Assembly (NCBI RefSeq): GCF_900099695.1
Contig: NZ_FNCY01000014.1
Span: 60,455 to 124,454, forward strand
Direction: 5' to 3'
Length of the DNA: 64,000 nucleotides
Source of the DNA: Propionivibrio dicarboxylicus
GTDB lineage: Bacteria; Pseudomonadota; Gammaproteobacteria; Burkholderiales; Rhodocyclaceae
In this document: one piece after another, positions 1-6,490 of the stretch
How positions within the stretch are numbered: position 1 is the stretch's first letter
Layout: each line of letters begins with the position of its first letter
The notes under the pieces: generated by a model
The model's input: the letters and a program-made list of their open reading frames with translations, nothing else
What the model was told of the DNA's origin: nothing
The model's database searches: none
Program-made: the position numbers and the translations under genes

Positions 1-323
1 GAAGGTAAACCGCTGGTTTCGCGCCCGAAGACGAAAACATCGTCCGGCAAGAATGTCGGCGCGTCATGGCGGTTGCTCCCCTTCGTCGTCAAGGCGAAAA
101 ACCGCCGCCCGGCAAGCGCCTCGCGGCATGAGCTCCAGTTGGGATGACGAATGACTCGGACGAATTCGTGGTAATCCAGTCCCGCGCGCTTCAGTTTCTT
201 GTCTTCCCACGGGAATCCGAGTGGTTCGACGAGCCGCAGTTCACACCCCGTATTTGCGCACAGCCGGATGATGTTGCCCGTGTTGGGCGGGATTTCGGGT
301 TGGAATAAAACAACAGTGGTCAC
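1..323 (-). CDS. trmL: tRNA (cytidine(34)-2'-O)-methyltransferase, partial (3' end outside window)
   Basis: SPOUT-family methyltransferase expected to 2'-O-methylate the wobble base of tRNA-Leu isoacceptors. The reverse strand from a GTG at 323 reads VTTVVLFQPEIPPNTGNIIR, the characteristic TrmL N-terminus (Q-P-E-I-P-P-N-T-G-N). Further on come LVEPLGFPW and VFGRETSGLP, the latter belonging to the SAM-binding knot. About 107 codons are present and the C-terminal third is cut by the window edge. A GGGAG ribosome binding site lies just upstream of the GTG. It diverges from mshE. I judge the family assignment secure; the GTG start is inferred because no in-frame ATG precedes the conserved N-terminus. 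Confidence 0.9.
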   Translation of the reverse strand, partial: MTTVVLFQPEIPPNTGNIIRLCANTGCELRLVEPLGFPWEDKKLKRAGLDYHEFVRVIRHPNWSSCREALAGRRFFALTTKGSNRHDAPTFLPDDVFVFGRETSGLP

Positions 324-344
324 GCACTACTCCCGGAATATCTC

Positions 345-373
345 TTTTTATTGAAACAAAAAATGGTTAGAAT
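345..373 (+). promoter_or_regulatory. possible sigma-70 promoter for the MSHA operon
   Basis: A good -10 (TAGAAT, 368-373) stands 17 bases after a poor -35 (TTTTTA, 345-350) in an AT-rich stretch between the divergent trmL and mshE. The site is a pattern match only; an activator could compensate for the weak -35. Confidence 0.3.
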
Positions 374-415
374 CAGTCCATTAGAAGGACTTCCTCAAAA
401 ACAACTGGAGATTGC

Positions 416-2122
416 ATGGCTCGGCCGGAAAAAATTCGACTCGGCGACTTGCTGATCCAGCAGGGGCTGTTGACCGGCGAACAGCTCAAATTCGCGCTCG
501 ATGAGCAGAAACGCAGCGGCCGCAAACTCGGGCGTATTGTCGTCGAAAGCAGCTTCTGTACGGAAGAGGCAATTTCGCAGGCCTTGGCCAATCAGCTTCA
601 GGTGCCGTTTGTCGATCTGAGGCATTTCGATCCGAAGCAGGAACTCATCAATCTCTTGCCCGAGGCGCAGGCCCGACGTTACCGCGCGGTGGTGCTCGAA
701 GAAGTTAACGGCGTATTGCGCGTCGGTTTTGTCGATCCGACCGATTTGCAGGCGTACGACGATGTCTTCCGGCTCGTCAAGCGCGACATCGAGGTTGCTG
801 TTGTCGCCGAAAGCCAGTTGTTGGCGCTGATCGATCGCGTCTATCGCCGTACTGAAGAAATCAGCGGCTTGGCCAAGGAATTGACGGCGGATCTGGGGGA
901 TGTGCCGGTCGAATTCGGCGAGTTGCTCAGTGTTTCACCGGGCGCCGAGGAGGCCCCGGTCGTCAAGCTCCTGCAAACGGTGTTCGAGGAAGCCATGCGC
1001 TCACGCGCGTCGGACATTCACATCGAGCCGCAGGCCAGCCAGTTACGTATTCGCTTCCGCATCGACGGCGTGCTCCATGTGCAAATGGAAGCGGATCTGA
1101 AGATCGCTTCGGCGTTGTCCTTGCGTCTCAAGCTGATGTCGGGCCTGGATATCTCCGAAAAGCGGCTGCCGCAGGACGGGCGGTTCGCCATCAAGGTGCG
1201 TAATGCGCCGATCGATGTGCGTATCTCGACGATGCCGACGCAGTATGGCGAGTCGGTGGTCATGCGTCTGCTCAATCAGAACACCGGCTTGCTGGGACTT
1301 GATCGTCTGAATATCGCGCCGCGCGTTCTCGATCGCCTGCGTAATGCTGTCCGCCGTCCGAGCGGAATGGTGTTGGTGACCGGGCCGACCGGTAGCGGCA
1401 AGACAACGACCCTGTATGCCGCGTTGACCGAGCTCAATACGACCGAGAAGAAGATCATTACCGTCGAGGACCCGGTTGAATACCGCTTGCCCGGGATAAA
1501 TCAGGTGCAGGTACACGACAAGATCGATCTGACCTTCGAGCGCGTCTTGCGCTCGGCGTTGCGTCAGGACCCGGATATCGTCCTGGTCGGCGAAATGCGA
1601 GACCAGATGACCGCGGAAATCGGGATGCGGGCGGCCATCACCGGTCACATGGTGCTGTCAACGCTGCACACGAACGACGTGGTGTCGACGCCGATTCGCC
1701 TGCTCGACATGGGCGTCCCTCGCTATATGGTCGCGCTTTCGCTGCAACTCGTGTTGGCGCAACGCCTGGTTCGCGTCATTTGCGAAAATTGTGGCGAGGT
1801 CGTCACGCCCTCGCCGAGTGAGCATGAGTGGTTGCGCTTCGAGTTGGGCGATGCAGTCGATAAATATACCTACCGACAAGGGCGTGGTTGCGCCCGTTGC
1901 GGTGGCACGGGATATTCCGGACGTACCGGCGTCTTCGAAATGCTCGAGATGACCAACGAAATCGTCGAAGCGATCAACTCCGACGATACCGGGGTGTTCG
2001 TACAGGCGGCACGCCGCCAGATGGCTGGCGAAACCTTGCGTCGCGACGCGGTGCGGCAGGTCGTGCGGGGACGAACGACGATTGAGGAAGCCATGCGCAT
2101 CAGCAACCAGTTTGAAGACTGA
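416..2122 (+). CDS. mshE: MshE, MSHA pilus extension ATPase with c-di-GMP-binding N-domain
   Basis: GspE/PilB-family hexameric ATPase that powers MSHA pilus polymerisation at the inner membrane. The N-terminus carries the MshEN c-di-GMP motif (R8-L-G-D-L-L, then QQGLL and a conserved LxxALxxQ around residues 15-31). Walker A is GPTGSGKT (323-330, Lys329), the Walker B region is DPDIVLVGE (385-393), and a zinc tetracysteine is present (Cys456, 459, 492, 495). Length 568 aa is normal. GGAG sits 5 bases before the ATG. It is the first gene of the locus and mshG starts 2 bases after its stop. MshE rather than PilB is favoured by the RLG motif and the msh neighbours; a separate PilB is encoded at 52879-54594. 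Confidence 0.95.
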   Translation: MARPEKIRLGDLLIQQGLLTGEQLKFALDEQKRSGRKLGRIVVESSFCTEEAISQALANQLQVPFVDLRHFDPKQELINLLPEAQARRYRAVVLEEVNGVLRVGFVDPTDLQAYDDVFRLVKRDIEVAVVAESQLLALIDRVYRRTEEISGLAKELTADLGDVPVEFGELLSVSPGAEEAPVVKLLQTVFEEAMRSRASDIHIEPQASQLRIRFRIDGVLHVQMEADLKIASALSLRLKLMSGLDISEKRLPQDGRFAIKVRNAPIDVRISTMPTQYGESVVMRLLNQNTGLLGLDRLNIAPRVLDRLRNAVRRPSGMVLVTGPTGSGKTTTLYAALTELNTTEKKIITVEDPVEYRLPGINQVQVHDKIDLTFERVLRSALRQDPDIVLVGEMRDQMTAEIGMRAAITGHMVLSTLHTNDVVSTPIRLLDMGVPRYMVALSLQLVLAQRLVRVICENCGEVVTPSPSEHEWLRFELGDAVDKYTYRQGRGCARCGGTGYSGRTGVFEMLEMTNEIVEAINSDDTGVFVQAARRQMAGETLRRDAVRQVVRGRTTIEEAMRISNQFED

Positions 2123-2124
2123 TC

Positions 2125-3351
2125 ATGCCGACCTTCTCATATAAAGCGCGAAACGGTTCAAGCCAGCTTGTCGAAGGCGTGCTGGAAGGCGCTGGCGTTG
2201 GTGCGGTGGTCGATGTGTTGCGCGGACAGGGGCTCATGCCCGTCGATATCCGCGAAACAAAGGCGAAGGCGGAAAAGGCGGTGGGGAGCAGCCTTTCGCT
2301 CTTTACGCCGAAGATCACGCACATTGATCTGCTACTCTTCAGTCGCCAGATGCATACGCTGCTGAAGTCGGGTGTTCCGATCATGCGCGCCCTGAATGGC
2401 TTGCAGGATGCCGCGATCAACACCGAGATGAAGCGCGTGATCGGAGAAATTCGCGAGAGCCTGGAGGCTGGTCGCGAACTGTCGCAATCCTTGGCACGTC
2501 ATCCGCGGGTCTTCTCGCCGTTCTATCTGTCGATGATCCGAGTGGGTGAAGCGACTGGTTTGCTTGAAACGGTCTTTTTCCGGTTGTTTGAACATCTGGA
2601 GTTTGAGCGCTTCATGCGCGAACAGGTGCGATCGGCGCTGCGCTATCCGTCATTCGTCGTGCTGGCGATGGCGGTGGCGATCGTCATCGTCAATATCTTC
2701 GTCATTCCCGCGTTCGCCAAGGTATTTGCCGGGTTTGGCACGGAGTTGCCTTTGATGACCCGGTTGTTGCTCGGTTTCTCGGGATTCATGGTGGCCTGGT
2801 GGCCGGCGCTGTTGGTGGGCGTCGCCAGCGGCGCTGTCGGGTTTCGCTCGTGGGTTGCGACGGCGAGTGGGCGTTGCGCGTGGGACCACTGGTCGTTGCG
2901 CATTCCGATTGCCGGCAAAATCCTGCACAAAGCGGCACTTTCTCGCTTTGCCCGCAGCTTTGCGCTCGGTACCCGTAGTGGTGTGCCGGTGATGCAGGCT
3001 TTGTCCAATGCCGCACAGACCGTCGATAACGTCTATGTTGCCCAACGCGTTGAAGGCATGCGCGAAAATGTTGAGCGTGGCGAGAGTTTGCTGCGGGCGA
3101 CGATCAGCGCGGGTATTTTTACGCCGATTGTCTTGCAGATGGTTGCCGTCGGTGAAGAGTCGGGGGCCGTCGATGACATGATGGACGAGGTCGGCGACAT
3201 GTATCGGCAGGAAGTCGAGTACGAACTCAAGACGCTTGGCCAGCAGATCGAGCCGATCCTGATCGTGCTGCTGGGAATCATGGTGCTGATTCTGGCACTT
3301 GGTATTTTCCTGCCGATGTGGGACCTCGGCCAGGTGGCAATGAAACGGTGA
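2125..3351 (+). CDS. mshG: MshG, inner-membrane platform protein of the MSHA pilus
   Basis: GspF/PilC-family platform protein that couples the MshE ATPase to the growing pilus. Two GspF repeats are visible: the first begins about residue 70 (LLFSRQMHTLLKSGVPIMRA), the second about residue 270 (ARSFALGTRSGVPVMQA). Membrane segments lie near residues 176-197, 214-238 and 377-398. Length 408 aa matches the family. The 2-base gap after mshE suggests translational coupling. A second GspF paralogue, PilC, is encoded at 51627-52859, so this copy is assigned to MSHA by position. Confidence 0.93.
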   Translation: MPTFSYKARNGSSQLVEGVLEGAGVGAVVDVLRGQGLMPVDIRETKAKAEKAVGSSLSLFTPKITHIDLLLFSRQMHTLLKSGVPIMRALNGLQDAAINTEMKRVIGEIRESLEAGRELSQSLARHPRVFSPFYLSMIRVGEATGLLETVFFRLFEHLEFERFMREQVRSALRYPSFVVLAMAVAIVIVNIFVIPAFAKVFAGFGTELPLMTRLLLGFSGFMVAWWPALLVGVASGAVGFRSWVATASGRCAWDHWSLRIPIAGKILHKAALSRFARSFALGTRSGVPVMQALSNAAQTVDNVYVAQRVEGMRENVERGESLLRATISAGIFTPIVLQMVAVGEESGAVDDMMDEVGDMYRQEVEYELKTLGQQIEPILIVLLGIMVLILALGIFLPMWDLGQVAMKR

Positions 3352-3365
3352 GGATATGACGCGCC

Positions 3366-3815
3366 ATGGACTGGGTTCGACCGCGAAAATTCGAGCTTGC
3401 CCTGCTGGTGGCCATCGTCGGTGGCTTGGTTTTCGTATTGCTTACAGCGCTCGAGCGAACGCGGGAAGATGTAGAGTCCTCCGCTGTTCAGACCGAAGTG
3501 GCGGCCCTGCGTGTCGAATTGCTGGATCGGCTGACCCATCGCGAGTTGTATGGCGGAATGGTGCCGGACAGCCGCAATCCAATGCTTTGGGTAGCGCGTC
3601 GGCCAGCAGGTTATCTTGGCGAAATCGATACAGTACCGGTGGAGGGCGGTGTCTGGTATTTCGACCGGTCGCGGCAGGCGCTGGTTTATCGTTTTCGTTC
3701 CGGGCGCGAATCTTGCTATAAATTGGTACGAGGGGGCGAGGCGCCAAGTGCGCTCGGCCAGTTGTCGGGGATTGGTTTGCGTCAACTCGGGGAGGTCGGT
3801 AAATGTGTGAAATAG
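3366..3815 (+). CDS. mshF: MshF-like bitopic membrane protein
   Basis: A 149-residue protein with one N-terminal membrane helix (about residues 10-28) and a periplasmic remainder rich in Arg, Gly and Leu. Sequence recognition alone is weak. The MshF call rests on size, topology and its exact place between mshG and mshB, as in the Vibrio msh locus. It lacks the G-FTLIE cleavage motif, so it is not a pilin. It presumably belongs to the assembly complex; its function is poorly defined even in known systems. Confidence 0.7.
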   Translation: MDWVRPRKFELALLVAIVGGLVFVLLTALERTREDVESSAVQTEVAALRVELLDRLTHRELYGGMVPDSRNPMLWVARRPAGYLGEIDTVPVEGGVWYFDRSRQALVYRFRSGRESCYKLVRGGEAPSALGQLSGIGLRQLGEVGKCVK

Positions 3816-3874
3816 AGCCTCGGATGCCGGCGTTTATTGATGTATCATGCGATCGCGAAATTTTGGAAGTAGTG

Positions 3875-4462
3875 ATGAATTGCAATAATCAGAGAAGAAA
3901 ATCTAGTTGGCGACACAGCGAACAAGGCTTCACGCTGATTGAACTGATTGTGGTTGTCATTATTCTCGGCATTTTGGCGGCTGTCGCCTTGCCGCGATTC
4001 ACCAGTTTGCAGCGCGACGCGCGCATTGCCAAATTACAGGCGGCGCGCGGTAGTGTTTCGGCAGCGTCGGCGCTGATTCATGCGACGACGTTGTCGCGCG
4101 GAGGGGTGCCTGATACGGTTGCATGTCCGGCGGGGGGGGGGACGGCGAGCAATAGTCCGGCAGCGACCGGGACGGTGTGTACGGAGAGTGGTTTGGTTGG
4201 CCTCGTGTTCGGCTATCCGGCAGTAACTGCCTTGGCGGGAACAAGTCCCGGAATTCTGTCTGCGGCAGGGCTGACCGGGGTCTTTAACCCAACGCAGGCG
4301 CAGTTGGAGGCGGAAGGATATACGTATTCGCAAAGCAGCAACATCGCTACCTTCGGGGTCGTCGGGGCGCCGAGTCCGACCATGTGTTTCTTTACGTACA
4401 CGCAACCGACGGCGGCAAATATTGCCGCCACAATCAGTGGGCTGGAAATTTCCGGATGTTGA
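3875..4462 (+). CDS. mshB: MshB-like type IV prepilin (minor pilin)
   Basis: Class III signal peptide with an 18-residue leader ending in Gly, then FTLIELIVVVIILGILAA, with Glu at mature position 5. The ATG at 3875 is preferred over 3803 because GGAAG lies 5 bases upstream and the longer form overlaps mshF and adds an atypical leader. The mature part is about 177 residues, longer than the MshA proteins, and has three cysteines after the helix (near residues 88, 104 and the C-terminus). A run of ten G (4132-4141) lies inside the gene and would frameshift it if it slipped. Position before mshA supports MshB. Confidence 0.85.
   Translation: MNCNNQRRKSSWRHSEQGFTLIELIVVVIILGILAAVALPRFTSLQRDARIAKLQAARGSVSAASALIHATTLSRGGVPDTVACPAGGGTASNSPAATGTVCTESGLVGLVFGYPAVTALAGTSPGILSAAGLTGVFNPTQAQLEAEGYTYSQSSNIATFGVVGAPSPTMCFFTYTQPTAANIAATISGLEISGC
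4132..4141. repeat. G10 homopolymer inside mshB
   Basis: Ten consecutive G encode the Ala-Gly-Gly-Gly turn of the MshB-like pilin. Such tracts are prone to slipped-strand mispairing. Loss or gain of one G would shift the frame over the last 55% of the gene. Confidence 0.9.
4411..4429. repeat. 19-bp palindrome, copy 1 (inside mshB)
   Basis: GGCGGCAAATATTGCCGCC is an 8-bp perfect inverted repeat around ATA. The identical 19-mer recurs at 22136-22154 in non-coding DNA. Here it codes for part of the C-terminal region of MshB. Confidence 0.85.
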
Positions 4463-4508
4463 TTTTTTTGGCGTTGTTTATTAGTGGTTTTTTTAAAGGG
4501 GGTTAGTT

Positions 4509-4913
4509 ATGAAACGTTCTCAAGGCGGTTTTACCTTGATCGAACTGGTGGTGGTGATCGTTATCCTGGGTATTTTGGCGGCGACGGCCATTCCGAAGTT
4601 CGTTGATCTTCAATCGGATGCCAACACGGCGGCTGTCCAAGGCGTTGCAGGTGCGGTTTCTTCGGCATTTGCACTCAACTATGCTGGCGTGATTGTCAAT
4701 GCGACAAAAGGCGCGGCGATTTCAGGTACAGCCGTGACGGTGTCGGCGGCGGCCGGTTCGGTATTGCAGGGCGGGATTCCGTCCGGGTATGCTGTAACCG
4801 CAGCAGCGGCAACGGTGTCGTGCGGGACTGCAGGCACGAATATTCCCATTACCGTGAGTAAGACAGCTACTCCGACGGCGACTGCCGGAGCTACGCTGAT
4901 TTGTACGGGTTGA
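4509..4913 (+). CDS. mshA: MshA-like major pilin 1
   Basis: 134-residue type IV prepilin: leader MKRSQGG, then [20 protein letters not shown] and the FVDLQ segment typical of MshA. The conserved C-terminal cysteine (LICTG) and one upstream Cys probably form the D-region disulfide loop. It has a strong purine-rich ribosome binding site (AAAGGGGG, 4496-4503). The gene is followed within 31 bases by a perfect 12-bp hairpin. It is one of three MshA-like genes in tandem. The strong ribosome binding site and hairpin suggest this copy is the most expressed, which is an inference. Confidence 0.93.
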   Translation: MKRSQGGFTLIELVVVIVILGILAATAIPKFVDLQSDANTAAVQGVAGAVSSAFALNYAGVIVNATKGAAISGTAVTVSAAAGSVLQGGIPSGYAVTAAAATVSCGTAGTNIPITVSKTATPTATAGATLICTG

Positions 4914-4943
4914 TTGCTGTTGACCGGAATTATTGTTTGCAGG

Positions 4944-4971
4944 TGCCGCAAAAAATGATTTTTGCGGCACT
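4944..4971 (+). terminator. perfect 12-bp hairpin after mshA1
   Basis: GTGCCGCAAAAA (4944-4955), loop ATGA, then TTTTTGCGGCAC (4960-4971). The T run is inside the stem and no U tract follows, so it is more likely an mRNA-stabilising or partial-attenuation element behind the major pilin gene than a full terminator. Confidence 0.6.
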
Positions 4972-4989
4972 CTTGCGACTGGAAAACAG

Positions 4990-5301
4990 ATGGCAAAAAA
5001 ACAAATTGAGGATATATGTGAGCGCCTGACCAATGCGTTCGCATCTTCGGTTCCCCGCGATGTTGGGCCGAAGGGCGGAAAGAAGCCATCGGAAAAGTTG
5101 GTCGCGGCCAAGGTCGAGAGCGGTTTGCAACGATTCTACGAAGAGGCTCGCCTTGAGCGTGAACGGCATCGGCTTGGTGTCATTGGCCGGGCGCGGGTGG
5201 CGTTTGGCTTGCAAGAGCGCCTCCTGGCACAAGGATACCCGCCAGTGTTGGTTAAGAAAGTGCTCTTTGCATTACTCGTTTCCTCCTTCGTCGGAAAGTA
5301 G
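4990..5301 (+). CDS. small protein of unknown function between pilin genes
   Basis: 103 codons from the ATG at 4990. An extension back to 4933 would run through the preceding hairpin and is rejected. I do not recognise the family. The protein has no signal peptide and no pilin motif. The N-terminal part is acidic/basic, the middle is strongly charged and helical (EEARLERERHRLGVIGR, about residues 50-70), and the C-terminal 20 residues are hydrophobic-basic (PPVLVKKVLFALLVSSF). It starts 76 bases after mshA1 and ends 9 bases before mshA2. The layout suggests a cytoplasmic partner of pilin expression or targeting, but nothing proves that. Confidence 0.75.
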   Translation: MAKKQIEDICERLTNAFASSVPRDVGPKGGKKPSEKLVAAKVESGLQRFYEEARLERERHRLGVIGRARVAFGLQERLLAQGYPPVLVKKVLFALLVSSFVGK

Positions 5302-5310
5302 AAATTAGAG

Positions 5311-5715
5311 ATGGGCGACAAGGCACAGGGGTTTACCCTAATAGAGTTAGTCGTGGTAATTGTCATTCTGGGAATCTTGGCGGCGACGGCAATTCCCAAG
5401 TTTGTTGATTTGCAGACTGATGCAGCCAACGCAGCAACGCAGGGAATTGCGGGGGGCATTTCCTCTGCGTTTTCTGTCAACCTTGCGGGACGCATGGTTA
5501 ATTCAACCAAGGGGGTGCAGGTTTCCGGAACCGTAACGGTCTCATCGGCCGTAGGATCAGTGTTGCAAGGAGGATTTCCTGCTGGATACGCGATTCCTGC
5601 CGCAGGGTCTTCGGTTTTGTGTGGAACAACCGCAGGATCTAATATTGCGATAACTATCAGTAAGACCGCATCTCCGACGGCGACTGCGGGAGCTACATTA
5701 ATTTGTACAGGCTAG
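5311..5715 (+). CDS. mshA: MshA-like major pilin 2
   Basis: 134-residue prepilin with leader MGDKAQG followed by [20 protein letters not shown]. It is close to pilin 1 in the helix, in the VLQGG segment and in the terminal [12 protein letters not shown]. It differs in the central, surface-exposed stretch and in codon choice (more A/T at third positions), so the duplication is not recent. Both cysteines are retained. The start lies 9 bases after the upstream small gene. Likely an alternative or co-assembled major pilin. Confidence 0.92.
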   Translation: MGDKAQGFTLIELVVVIVILGILAATAIPKFVDLQTDAANAATQGIAGGISSAFSVNLAGRMVNSTKGVQVSGTVTVSSAVGSVLQGGFPAGYAIPAAGSSVLCGTTAGSNIAITISKTASPTATAGATLICTG

Positions 5716-5811
5716 TCGCTTGGCGTGTCATTTGATGATGGGCGTTGGTCTGTTCGTATTGAATGAATGTGCGTAGTGCAATACTTTTCGCACGTAGATG
5801 CTAACAAGCTG

Positions 5812-5837
5812 TGCCGACAGTGTTTATTTGTGCGGCA
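5812..5837 (+). other. bulged inverted repeat after mshA2
   Basis: TGCCGACA (5812-5819) can pair with TGT-G-CGGCA (5829-5837) with one bulge. The flanks resemble the hairpin at 4944-4971 (GTGCCG ... TGCGGCA ... TTGCG), suggesting a diverged copy of the same post-pilin element. The rest of 5716-5954 shows no gene I can support. Confidence 0.35.
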
Positions 5838-5954
5838 TTTGCGTATTTTTACGAGGTTTGGTCTGCACGCTTCGTTGAATGGCAAGGTGAGCTTAATTTG
5901 CGAAGTTGGCAAACGGGAGAGTGCGGCCGTAATGCGTTTTTCGGGGAGCAGAAA

Positions 5955-6365
5955 GTGAAGCACAGACAAAGCGGTTTTACCCTGATTGAACTAGTGATCG
6001 TGATGGTCGTGTTAGGCATTTTGGCTGCCATGGCTCTCCCGAAATTCATTGATTTGCAAACCGATGCAGCCAGAGCGGCGACACAAGGTGTCGCCGGATC
6101 CCTGACCTCTGCATTCGCGATAAATTATGCAGCTAGGCTGGTGAATTCAACCAGTGGCGTTCAAATTTCAGGTAATGCGTTTGACTTGATGGTTGTTGCG
6201 GGGTCGGTCATGCAAGGGGGAGTGCCGTCCGGCTATTCGGTAACGGGGGTTGCAGGTCTGGATTGCGGTGGATCGGCTTCGGCAGGAACGACGCTGGACA
6301 TTACCGTCAGCAAGACTACCTCGCCAAACGTGACAGCGCCGGCGACGCTGATTTGTACCGGTTAG
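5955..6365 (+). CDS. mshA: MshA-like major pilin 3
   Basis: 136-residue prepilin starting at a GTG (GGGGAG 7 bases upstream): leader of 7 residues ending KHRQSG, then FTLIELVIVMVVLGILAAMA. The FIDLQTDAARAATQG segment and terminal TLICTG match pilins 1 and 2, while the mature centre is the most divergent of the three. An upstream ATG at 5811 is in frame but adds about 48 residues before the leader and has no recognisable ribosome binding site, so it is rejected. It may be a variant major pilin or a specialised minor subunit. Confidence 0.9.
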   Translation: MKHRQSGFTLIELVIVMVVLGILAAMALPKFIDLQTDAARAATQGVAGSLTSAFAINYAARLVNSTSGVQISGNAFDLMVVAGSVMQGGVPSGYSVTGVAGLDCGGSASAGTTLDITVSKTTSPNVTAPATLICTG

Positions 6366-6490
6366 TCGAACCTTAGTAGCCTTTAGTAGGAGCCTTGCTC
6401 AAGCAACTAGTGCATAGCGACTTCGTCTATTGTGCAGCAAGTGCTTGGTGGGTGATCCTCCGGCTCTGTTGGCGAGGTGGCTGGCGCTAG

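Noticed and set aside
5811..5954. N-terminal extension of pilin 3 or a small gene before it
   Set aside because: The extension puts 48 extra residues ahead of the prepilin leader; a GTG with GGGGAG at 5955 gives a normal 7-residue leader.
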